DNA from: Bacteroidota bacterium
GTDB lineage: Bacteria; Bacteroidota; Rhodothermia; Rhodothermales; UBA10348
Length of the DNA stretch: 43,015 nt
Direction of reading: 5' to 3'
Assembly: GCA_029262835.1 (NCBI GenBank)
Contig: JAJCYQ010000055.1
Span: forward strand, 1-43,015
Made by a program: the position numbers and the translations under genes. Within the stretch, counting starts at the first letter, position 1, and each line of letters opens with the position of its first letter. Shown here piece after piece: positions 9,004 through 15,661 of this stretch. The notes below the pieces were generated by a model. That model worked only from the letters and a program-made list of their open reading frames with translations. It was not told where the DNA came from and searched no databases.

Positions 9004-10278
9004 ATGACACAGAAAGAAGCCCTCCACCTCCTGCAGTCCGGCGCCAACGTATTTCTGACCGGCGCACCTGGCAGCGGCAAAACCCACACTATCGGCGCGT
9101 TCATTGACTGGCTGCGTACCAGGGGGCTGACCGCGGGTATCACGGCATCGACCGGTATTGCCGCCACCCACCTCGGCGGCATGACCATTCACTCGTGGAG
9201 CGGCATCGGCGTCAAGGAACGGCTTTCGGCCGCGGACCTGCGGGGACTCGGGAAGACGGGGCGTCTCGTCGAGCGCGCCCGCCGCACGGACGTGCTTATC
9301 ATCGACGAAGTCTCCATGCTTTCGTCCGGCACGCTCAGCGCTATCAATGAGGCCTGCAAGACGCTGAAGGGCAACAAGAAACCGTTCGGCGGCCTGCAGA
9401 TCGTGCTCGTTGGCGATTTTTTTCAGCTGCCCCCGGTCCAGAAGCGCGACCCCGCCGAGATGGCGCGCCCCGACCTGTTCGGAAGCGCTGGCGGCGACAC
9501 CACCATCTTTGCCTTCTCCTCTCCCGCCTGGATGGAAGCCGACCTCCAGGTCTGCTACCTCACCGAGCAGCACCGGCATTCGGACCGCAACTACCTTGGC
9601 ATACTCTCGGCCATCCGCGACGAAACGGTCGATGACGACGAGAAGCAGGAACTCGCCACGCGCTTCACGCAGCAGACGCCGAAAGATGTCCCAAAGCTCT
9701 TCACCCATAACCGCGACGTCGACAAGGACAACGCCCGCCTGCTCGCCGCACTCCCCGGCGATGCCCACCGCTTCAAGATGGAGTGGGAAGGCCCGACGCC
9801 GCTCGCCAAGGCCCTCGCCCGCGGCTGCCTCTCGCCCGAAACGCTTGAGCTCAAAGTGAACGCCCGCGTCATGTTCACGCGCAACGATTTCACGGCCGGC
9901 TTCGTGAACGGCACCACCGGTACCGTCGTCGAATTCCAGGACGATGCCGACGGGCTACCGATCGTTGAAACCGACGACGGGCAGCTCATCGAAGTCGAAC
10001 CCGCCGAATGGCGCATGGACGAGGGCGCCGACGAAAACGCCCTCATCCGCCAGGTCCCGCTCCGTCTGGCCTGGGCCATTACGGTCCACAAGAGCCAGGG
10101 CATGTCGCTCGGCTCGGCCTACATGAACCTCTCGCGCACCTTCGAATTCGGCCAGGGCTACGTCGCCCTCTCGCGCGTGCGCACCCTCGATGGCCTCTAC
10201 CTCGCCGGTATCAACGACCAGGCGCTGCGTGTGCATCCACACATCGTCGACGTCGACCGGTCGTGGCGGCAGGGGTAG
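9004..10278 (+). CDS. Pif1/RecD-like DNA helicase (superfamily 1)
   Basis: 424 residues from ATG 9004 (MTQKEALHLLQSG); an in-frame ATG at 8980 would add eight residues that do not look like the family. The protein is an ATP-dependent 5'-3' helicase of the Pif1 group, acting in replication, recombination or G-quadruplex removal. Visible motifs: Walker A GAPGSGKT near the N-terminus, TASTGIAA (motif Ia), LIIDEVSML (Walker B), GDFFQLPPV (motif III), and near the C-terminus AITVHKSQGMSL followed by YVALSRV (motifs V and VI). The length suits compact bacterial Pif1-like proteins with no added domains. It is followed after 11 bp by an RDD membrane protein on the same strand, so they may be co-transcribed. 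The substrate is not readable from sequence. Confidence 0.93.
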   Translation: MTQKEALHLLQSGANVFLTGAPGSGKTHTIGAFIDWLRTRGLTAGITASTGIAATHLGGMTIHSWSGIGVKERLSAADLRGLGKTGRLVERARRTDVLIIDEVSMLSSGTLSAINEACKTLKGNKKPFGGLQIVLVGDFFQLPPVQKRDPAEMARPDLFGSAGGDTTIFAFSSPAWMEADLQVCYLTEQHRHSDRNYLGILSAIRDETVDDDEKQELATRFTQQTPKDVPKLFTHNRDVDKDNARLLAALPGDAHRFKMEWEGPTPLAKALARGCLSPETLELKVNARVMFTRNDFTAGFVNGTTGTVVEFQDDADGLPIVETDDGQLIEVEPAEWRMDEGADENALIRQVPLRLAWAITVHKSQGMSLGSAYMNLSRTFEFGQGYVALSRVRTLDGLYLAGINDQALRVHPHIVDVDRSWRQG

Positions 10279-10289
10279 CCAGAACTGAT

Positions 10290-10847
10290 ATGCCATCTCC
10301 TGCCCTTTCCCTTGCGCTCCGCCGAACAGGCGCCATGCTGCTCGACATGCTGGTCGTCTACGCATGGATCATTGTACTTACGCTCCTGTCGTTTGCCGTC
10401 AATGCCATTATTCCGTTCCACGGGGCTATGGGCACATCCTACGTCGCTCGCCACCTGGTGGGCTTTTCTACGCTCACCTTGCCGATCGTGATGTACTTCG
10501 CGCTCATGGAAGGCACGCCGCGCAAGGCATCGTGGGGCAAACGGCGGCTCGGGCTGCGTGTTGTTGCCGATGGACGTGGCAGGGTCGCCGCTGATGGTGG
10601 CATGGCCTCCTTCAGCCAGCGCCTGCTGCGCAACGCCGTCAAGTTTCTCCCCTGGGAGATGGTCCACACCCACATGCACCTCAACCCGGGCTTCATGATG
10701 ACCGGCGAAACCTCCCCGGCCGGATGGATGCTCGGCATCTATGTGCCCTGCGGGCTCGCCCTCCTCTTCATCCTACAGGTCTTCGCCGCCAAAAACGGCC
10801 GCACGATCTACGAAACGTTGAGCGGCACCGCGACTATCCGAACCTGA
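10290..10847 (+). CDS. RDD-family membrane protein
   Basis: 185 residues from ATG 10290; the frame is open far upstream only because it runs through the helicase gene. Three or more hydrophobic helices are visible: about residues 12-38 with RRTGAMLLDMLVVY, whose Arg and Asp fit the RDD signature; about 55-75; and about 145-165. A basic cytoplasmic loop TPRKASWGKRRLGLRVV lies between them, typical of the family (usually 140-200 residues). RDD proteins are inner-membrane proteins, some implicated in ion transport, but most have no assigned substrate. It lies 11 bp after the Pif1-like gene. Family call good, function unknown. Confidence 0.85.
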   Translation: MPSPALSLALRRTGAMLLDMLVVYAWIIVLTLLSFAVNAIIPFHGAMGTSYVARHLVGFSTLTLPIVMYFALMEGTPRKASWGKRRLGLRVVADGRGRVAADGGMASFSQRLLRNAVKFLPWEMVHTHMHLNPGFMMTGETSPAGWMLGIYVPCGLALLFILQVFAAKNGRTIYETLSGTATIRT

Positions 10848-10999
10848 ATCAGCAGTCTACGATAGCTTGCGCCGAAGTGCACGGTATCCTCCCGTGAATA
10901 GATCATACCGAGCAGCAACTTTCTCCCGCGTCTCAACACGAAAAGTTCCGAATCATTTTACTCGCGGTAGAACGCGCGCCACCAGACTGGACGATAACA

Positions 11000-11905
11000 A
11001 TGGCTGATAAACACGATCTGGATTTCACCTACACGACGATCGACACCATTTTTCGCCAGAGCATGGGAGAGTCCGGCGACTTCAGTGGGGCCATGTACAA
11101 TGGCGACTTCACGCTGTCCCTCGAAGAGGCGCAGGCAAAAAAGCACCAATACATTGTCGAGAACCTGAATATCACGCCTGGTAGTCGCGTTCTTGATATG
11201 GGATGCGGTTGGGGTCCGCTGGTCTCCTACATCACGCATACGGCCGGGGCGACGTGCGTAGGCCTGACGCTATCTGACGGACAGGCCAAGGCATGCCAGA
11301 AGAATGGCCTCGACGTCCACATCAAAAATTGCCTGGAGGTCACTCCCGACGATTTTGGCACATTTGACGCCGTCGCATCGCTTGGAGCTTTTGAACACTT
11401 CTGTTCCATCGAGGACTACCGGGCAGGGAGGCAGGAGGAGGTATATCGGAAGTTCTTCAAAACGGTCAGCAGCCTTCTCCCCCCGGGCGGGCGCCTGTTC
11501 CTGCAGACCATGGTTTTCGGCAAAAACATGATCGATATCGACGAGATAGACATCCATGCCGAGAAAGGGTCTGCTGCCCACGTACTGGCCCTGCTGACTC
11601 GGCAATTTCCGGGTTCCTGGCTCCCGTACGGCTCCGAGATGGTCGTTGAGAACGCCGCTCCCGAATTCGAACTCGTCAGCCGAAGCAGCGGACGCCTGGA
11701 TTACATCGAGACCATTACACAATGGGAAAAACGGTATCGGAAGTTCGACCTGAAGAAATATGCGTTCTTCCTGTCGCTGATTCCCCGCTACCTCACGGAT
11801 GAGAATCTTCGGGCACTCCTGACCACCAGCCCGAACAAAATCTGTTTTGAGCAGGAAATCTTCGAGCACTACCGAATGGTCTTCGAGAAGCGCGACGGGA
11901 TGTGA
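11000..11905 (+). CDS. CFA-synthase-like SAM-dependent methyltransferase
   Basis: 301 residues, the size of mycobacterial cyclopropane mycolate synthases. The SAM-binding motif is VLDMGCGWG (residues 64-72), followed by LTLSDGQ, FDAVASLGAFEHF (Glu of the active-site region) and GGRLFLQTMV. The family methylates or cyclopropanates unsaturated acyl chains using SAM and a bound bicarbonate. In characterised members a Cys in the YSC motif and a His in LLHT bind bicarbonate; here the matching positions read AMYNG (Gly) and FLQT (Gln), while the Glu and a C-terminal Tyr (RLDYIETITQW) are kept. Cyclopropane formation is therefore doubtful and simple methyl transfer is an inference. The gene stands alone, with about 150 bp before it and 206 bp after it that show nothing clear. 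Confidence 0.85.
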   Translation: MADKHDLDFTYTTIDTIFRQSMGESGDFSGAMYNGDFTLSLEEAQAKKHQYIVENLNITPGSRVLDMGCGWGPLVSYITHTAGATCVGLTLSDGQAKACQKNGLDVHIKNCLEVTPDDFGTFDAVASLGAFEHFCSIEDYRAGRQEEVYRKFFKTVSSLLPPGGRLFLQTMVFGKNMIDIDEIDIHAEKGSAAHVLALLTRQFPGSWLPYGSEMVVENAAPEFELVSRSSGRLDYIETITQWEKRYRKFDLKKYAFFLSLIPRYLTDENLRALLTTSPNKICFEQEIFEHYRMVFEKRDGM

Positions 11906-12111
11906 CGAGGAGTATCAGTACGAAAAGTCGCCTGGAATCTACCCGAAAAAACAGCTGTGTCGGTCCTCCTCTACAAGGCGGAAAAAAGCCAGTAACGACG
12001 AGACGTGCGGGTTATGATCGTATCCGTGCCATTTCAGGTCGGCGCGTTGCCAGAATACGTTCCAGTGGTCCTTAGTCCGGACGGATATTCGTCGCTGAAG
12101 GCCATGGCTAA

Positions 12112-12411
12112 CTATCTGGCGAGAGTGACATACTCGGCTTCCTCTAAAATATGCGGCCCGATGTGCTTACTGAGCGACTCCATCGTTACAAGCTCGACGT
12201 GACGCTGCAGCGTGTCTTCCAAACGGAAGCAGACATTCATGAAACTGTCGAAGCTCTTCCGACCGGAGACGAATTCAACCAATAGATCTACGTCACTTCC
12301 TTCGTGCGAGTCGCCTCTAAGAAACGAGCCGAAGAGACCCAGGCGCTGCACACCCAACTGGCGAAGCTCCGGTCCCAGGTACCGGAGTCGATTTGTTACG
12401 AAGCAGGACAC
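12112..12411 (-). CDS. MNT-type nucleotidyltransferase (MntA-like antitoxin), no partner
   Basis: 99 residues from a GTG start at 12411, chosen because GGAG lies 7 bases before it and because it gives the normal start just before GPELRQLGVQRL. The reading frame is open further upstream but that part looks random. The motif GSFLRGDSHEGSDVDLLVE is the minimal nucleotidyltransferase signature GS-x10-D-x-D. In HEPT-MNT toxin-antitoxin pairs, MntA adds AMP to the HEPT RNase and so neutralises it. No HEPT (DUF86) reading frame is found in the 200 bp downstream or on the other side, so this is an orphan. It is divergent from the TetR gene, and the palindrome at 12476-12489 lies 65 bp upstream of its start. 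Confidence 0.85.
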   Translation of the reverse strand: MSCFVTNRLRYLGPELRQLGVQRLGLFGSFLRGDSHEGSDVDLLVEFVSGRKSFDSFMNVCFRLEDTLQRHVELVTMESLSKHIGPHILEEAEYVTLAR

Positions 12412-12465
12412 TGGTTTGCTCCGACGCCATGCTCTGCAACCTCGGCAATAGACTATCAAGCCCTC

Positions 12466-12495
12466 TTGCACTTCTGGACCGATCGGTCCTATACT
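12466..12495 (+). promoter_or_regulatory. Promoter of the TetR gene with embedded operator
   Basis: A -35 TTGCAC (12466-12471) and -10 TATACT (12490-12495) are 18 bp apart. The spacer contains a perfect 14-bp palindrome GGACCGATCGGTCC (12476-12489), the usual size and position of an autorepression site for a TetR dimer. The TTG start of the regulator lies 36 bp after the -10. The element could also act on the divergent MNT gene. Confidence 0.7.
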
Positions 12496-12530
12496 ACGAA
12501 CGCACGCATCCAACCGACTGCTCCAGCCAC

Positions 12531-13103
12531 TTGAACCGACCGCTCGCATTCGATCCCGATATCGCCCTCGACCAGGCCATGCACCTGTTCTGGGAGCGCG
12601 GGTATGAGGGCACATCGCTGCAGGACCTGCTCCGGGCGACGCATCTATCGAAAAGCAGCCTGTACCAGCGGTTCGGCAGCAAACATGCACTGCTTCTCGA
12701 GACCATTCGCCGCTACCGGGACGAGATTTCTTCTCGGATGGATGCGGCGCTCGCCGCTTCCCCCACCGGCCGCGCGTTCATTGAGGACGTGTTCAGCGAG
12801 TTCACGGGCGGCGCGGCGGAAAACGGATGCTTCGTCCTCAACTGCGCCAGCGAATTCGCCCAGCGCGACAGTGAAGTGGCCGAGCTCGTAACGGGCGGGC
12901 TCGCGCAGTTCGAAGCCATTTTCGAGGCCGCCGTCCGGCGCGCGCAGCAGGAAGGCGACATCGGGCAGGGCCGCGACGCGAAGGCGCTCGCCCGCTACCT
13001 GGTATCGAGCCGCAGCGGACTGAAAACAATGGCAAAAGCCGGCGCCGAGCCGCGCACCATGCAGGACATTGTGGGCACCGTGCTCCACACGCTGTTCGGA
13101 TAG
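12531..13103 (+). CDS. TetR/AcrR-family transcriptional regulator
   Basis: 190 residues from a TTG start at 12531, which gives the usual N-terminus (NRPLAFDPDIALDQAMHLFW). The upstream open frame passes through the promoter and divergent-gene region and is not coding. The helix-turn-helix spans about residues 10-50 with GYEGTSLQDLL, THLSKSSLYQRFGSKHALL. The C-terminal ligand domain contains GCFVLNCASEFAQRD, as in LmrA/YxaF-like repressors. It precedes two CMD-family genes on the same strand (first start 24 bp downstream), so they are probably one operon and the likely targets, together with its own promoter palindrome. The inducing ligand is unknown. Confidence 0.9.
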   Translation: MNRPLAFDPDIALDQAMHLFWERGYEGTSLQDLLRATHLSKSSLYQRFGSKHALLLETIRRYRDEISSRMDAALAASPTGRAFIEDVFSEFTGGAAENGCFVLNCASEFAQRDSEVAELVTGGLAQFEAIFEAAVRRAQQEGDIGQGRDAKALARYLVSSRSGLKTMAKAGAEPRTMQDIVGTVLHTLFG

Positions 13104-13127
13104 ACATTCAAACCACACGACATCACC

Positions 13128-13754
13128 ATGGCACAACTACCCTACATCGAGCCCGAAGACGCCGATCCAATCACGAAACAGGTCTACGACAAGACCGTGG
13201 CGCGTTTCGAGATGGTCCTGAACATCTTCAAGATCACCGGAAACGCCCCGGAAATTGCCGAGAAAATGTGGGAGATCTTTTTCGAGATCCTGCGCGATGG
13301 CCAGGTGGACTGGGTTACGAAAGAGCTGCTCATTCTCAAGGCCACGAAGATGGGCGATTGCCTCTACTGCGTGACGCAGCACGAGGCGGTGAGTGCGCGG
13401 CTTGGGGTGAGCCGCGAGAAGCAGCAGGATATTGTGGGCGTCGAGTACCGGCACAGCGCGCATTACACGCCCGCCGAGGTGGCCATCCTCGACCTCTGTG
13501 CGCACGTTGTCCTCAACCCCGAGGACATCCCGGCCGATGTCTGGCAGCGCGTCCGCTCCCACTACGACGACGGCCAGGTGGTGGAAATCGTGGCGACCAT
13601 CGGTGCCTACCTGCAGGTCAGCAAGTTCGGCGATGCCATGGGCGTCGAGCTCGAGCCAGTCTGGCACGGGCACGATCCCGTCCTCTTCGCCGCCGAGCCG
13701 CCCACATCGAAAGCGGCCCGCCACCACCTTGAGCACTTTCTCGAAGCGAGTTGA
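13128..13754 (+). CDS. Carboxymuconolactone decarboxylase (AhpD-like) family protein
   Basis: 208 residues. CMD/AhpD-fold proteins are all-helical and usually work as peroxidase or disulfide-exchange proteins through a CxxC...H site. Here the core is KELLILKATKMGDCLYCVTQHE, with CLYC as the redox pair and His four residues after the second Cys, so the active site looks complete. The C-terminal 25 residues extend past the usual core. It follows the TetR gene by 24 bp, implying regulated expression, for example under oxidative or electrophile stress (inference). Its stop codon overlaps the left end of a hairpin-rich element, and a paralogue lacking the cysteines lies beyond it. Confidence 0.9.
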   Translation: MAQLPYIEPEDADPITKQVYDKTVARFEMVLNIFKITGNAPEIAEKMWEIFFEILRDGQVDWVTKELLILKATKMGDCLYCVTQHEAVSARLGVSREKQQDIVGVEYRHSAHYTPAEVAILDLCAHVVLNPEDIPADVWQRVRSHYDDGQVVEIVATIGAYLQVSKFGDAMGVELEPVWHGHDPVLFAAEPPTSKAARHHLEHFLEAS

Positions 13755-13895
13755 AGAACCAGCGTGCGCCAAGATGCGAGCGCCGGAATGCCAACTGCAA
13801 GGCGTCCTGACGCCGAATAGCAGCGCTATTCGAAGGAAGGACAACGCAGCAGGAGGCGTTTCGCCGCCGCAGAAGGGTGTGCGATGGGTCTTCAA
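13751..13895. repeat. Candidate MITE/REP-like hairpin element, 145 bp
   Basis: The interval between the two CMD genes is bounded by imperfect inverted ends (TTGAAGAACCAGCGTGCGCC at the left; TTGAAGACCCATCGCACACC read inward from the right). It contains three compact hairpins: GGCGTC-CT-GACGCC (13801-13814), CGAATAGC-AGC-GCTATTCG (13814-13832) and GGCG-TTT-CGCC (13855-13865). It holds no sensible reading frame. Ends plus internal hairpins suggest a small non-autonomous mobile repeat, but only one copy lies in this window, so it could instead be an mRNA-processing or attenuation structure inside the operon. Confidence 0.5.
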
Positions 13896-13944
13896 TTCGC
13901 TTCTTAATCAGAGCGCCTGAGAGCGCCCCATCCGAGAATAGACC

Positions 13945-14514
13945 ATGCCAGCAGTAGCCACACTTGACAAATCAACGGCCCCAGAGGCCCTTGCCGACGT
14001 TTTTGACCGGACAGAGGCCCATTTCGGGAGCATTCCGAACCTGGTCCGCGCCTTGGCATCGAACACGGAAATGTGCCGGAGCATCACGGATTTCCTCATC
14101 CAGTCGCTCGGCCCTGGTCGCATTGACTGGGCCTTCAAGGAGCTCGTCGTGCTCAAGACGCTCCGCGCCATGGGCAGCTTTTACAGCTACGGCGCGCACG
14201 AAAAACTGGCCCGCGACCTCGGCGTGTCAGACGACAAGCTGGGCGACATGGCCAATTCGCTCTGGCAGCTGAGCCCACACTACTCGGACGCCGAGAAGGC
14301 CGTCTTCGAGCTCGTCGAACAGACCGCGCGCGACGCCAACGACGTATCGGATGCCCTCTGGGAGCGGCTCCGCTCCCACTGGGACAACGGCCAGCTTCTC
14401 GAAATCAATGCCGTCATCACGACATTCATCATGATTGGCCGCGTCGGCGACACGCTCGGCGTTGTGGACGTGGAGCTCTTTACGGCAGAGGCGTTTGGGC
14501 GGCTGAGGGGTTAG
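13945..14514 (+). CDS. CMD-family paralogue lacking both redox cysteines
   Basis: 189 residues, clearly related to the CMD protein just upstream (shared IDWAFKEL/VDWVTKEL, LGVS, RSHWDNGQ/RSHYDDGQ and a GDTLGV/GDAMGV end). Where the first copy has CLYCVTQHE this one reads SFYSYGAHE: both cysteines have become serine while the His is kept. Thiol chemistry of the AhpD kind is therefore not possible at this site. It may be a partner subunit, as CMD proteins form oligomers, or a binding protein (inference). It is 190 bp downstream of the first copy, separated by the hairpin element, and probably in the TetR operon. Confidence 0.88.
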   Translation: MPAVATLDKSTAPEALADVFDRTEAHFGSIPNLVRALASNTEMCRSITDFLIQSLGPGRIDWAFKELVVLKTLRAMGSFYSYGAHEKLARDLGVSDDKLGDMANSLWQLSPHYSDAEKAVFELVEQTARDANDVSDALWERLRSHWDNGQLLEINAVITTFIMIGRVGDTLGVVDVELFTAEAFGRLRG

Positions 14515-14562
14515 GGCCTGATGAAACTGCGCCCATCTGCCAGAAGCGGCCTGACGGCTGGG

Positions 14563-15039
14563 TTACATGCCGCCACGCGACAGCCCCCACACGGCGACCT
14601 GGGGCACATCCTCGTCCGTTGTCCGGGCACCGATCACGAAGTCGCGCCCAATCTGTTCTATCTCAACACCGGTATCGAACTCGATCGAACCCAGGAAAAC
14701 ACCCGCCTCATCCGTAATATCCCAGCGCTGCACCGTTTCGAGCGGTCGAACGTGGTGACGCAACCAGACATTCCGATCGGAATCGACCAATAACTGGCTG
14801 TATGCCGGGTAGCGCTCCGTCATGTCGATATTTCGGTACTGTTTTCGCGCATGCGCATCAATATCTTCCGTCTGGATGCGCCGGTCCCGCTCTGGCATTC
14901 TGACAATTTGCCGCAGTTCACCCTGCAGATCAAACACGCGGTACTCATACGCTTCACCTGTTGAAATAGCGATACCGTCCCCGAGGACCGCAAAGGAGGT
15001 CACGGTGGCGGCATATCGGAAACTCATCAGTATTCTCAT
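14563..15039 (-). pseudogene. C-terminal remnant of a 6-bladed beta-propeller protein
   Basis: 158 residues from an ATG right after an in-frame stop. The text (AISTGEAYEYRVFDLQGEL, NVWLRHHVRPL, RWDITDEAGVFLG, IGRDFVIGARTTDE) matches the last half of secreted or lipoprotein 6-bladed propellers, which are normally 350-400 residues and begin with a signal peptide. Both the signal and the first blades are missing. The break coincides with the end of a toxin gene 6 bp upstream on the same strand, so the module's arrival probably cut the gene (inference). It could still be translated by coupling to the toxin gene, but a complete propeller is unlikely. Confidence 0.6.
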
Positions 15040-15045
15040 TTCTCG

Positions 15046-15309
15046 TTATGGCTTGTATACATCTTTACGGTGCGCAACCTTGACGATGTACACAATCAGG
15101 ACGCTGTCCTGAATTTCGTACACGATGCGGTATGTCCCCTGACGAACGCGGTAGTAATCGCTTCCCGCGAGCTTCTCACATCCCTGGGGACGTGGATCCA
15201 ATGCCAGTCCCAGGATGCGCCGCACAATCAATTGCCGGTCTTTTTTCGTTCCGGCGGCTTTGATTTCCTTCTGCGCGCTCCGCTTGATGAGAATCCTATA
15301 ACTGGCCAC
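15046..15309 (-). CDS. RelE/ParE-family toxin
   Basis: 87 residues, typical for the family. The RelE fold is readable: YRILIKRSAQKEI, KKDRQLIVRRILGLALDPRP, GCEKLAGSDYYRVRQGTYRIVYEI, and the closing strand VLIVYIVKVAHRKDVY. RelE-type members cleave mRNA on the ribosome; ParE-type members poison gyrase. The C-terminal HRKDVY resembles RelE-type toxins. It overlaps the upstream antitoxin by 14 bp, the usual coupling for type II modules. A truncated propeller gene follows directly. Confidence 0.9.
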   Translation of the reverse strand: MASYRILIKRSAQKEIKAAGTKKDRQLIVRRILGLALDPRPQGCEKLAGSDYYRVRQGTYRIVYEIQDSVLIVYIVKVAHRKDVYKP

Positions 15310-15529
15310 TTGCCTTCAGCTCCAGTACGAAGTCATCGAAGGAGACAGTTTTCTCTCCCTGGCGATTCTTGATGTCCATCAGATCCTGGGCGTCCTCGTC
15401 AAAAATGACACGGAGCGCATTGTTAACAACGTCCGACATGGATGCGTCAAGCTCGGCGGCCTTCAAGCGGAGCGCCTTGTGGATATGGGACTCGAGGTAA
15501 ATCGTCGATCTTTTGGTCTTCGTGGCCAT
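15296..15529 (-). CDS. Ribbon-helix-helix antitoxin
   Basis: 77 residues. The N-terminal strand-helix-helix (KRSTIYLESHIHKALRLKAAELDASMSDVVNNALR) is a CopG/RHH DNA-binding domain. The C-terminal part (FDDFVLELKASGQL) would wrap the toxin. It precedes the toxin with a 14-bp overlap, the standard antitoxin-first order. A 16-bp palindrome 17 bp upstream of the start is the likely operator for autorepression by the antitoxin or complex. Confidence 0.88.
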   Translation of the reverse strand: MATKTKRSTIYLESHIHKALRLKAAELDASMSDVVNNALRVIFDEDAQDLMDIKNRQGEKTVSFDDFVLELKASGQL

Positions 15530-15545
15530 GGCGGGACGTCATATG

Positions 15546-15561
15546 GTTATAACGTTATAAC
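15546..15561 (-). promoter_or_regulatory. Operator of the toxin-antitoxin operon
   Basis: GTTATAACGTTATAAC is a perfect 16-bp palindrome made of two adjacent GTTATAAC units, each itself palindromic, ending 17 bp before the antitoxin ATG. TATAAC within it can serve as the -10 box. Tandem palindromic half-sites suit cooperative binding of RHH dimers. Confidence 0.7.
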
Positions 15562-15661
15562 GTCAGCACAAGCACGCGGTTTCCGAATCGCCTTCCCGAG
15601 TCCTGCCATTGTTCACCGCATACCGTATTCTGAGGCGACAGAAACCAATCCCGTTTGTACC

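Noticed and set aside
12005-12202. A 65-residue plus-strand frame downstream of the methyltransferase
   Set aside because: It overlaps the end of the MNT gene in antisense and shows no family motif. The minus strand here was also checked for a HEPT toxin and none was found.
13137-13895. A 252-residue minus-strand frame covering the first CMD gene and the hairpin element
   Set aside because: The CMD active-site motif is on the plus strand; the minus frame is a shadow running through the repeat element.
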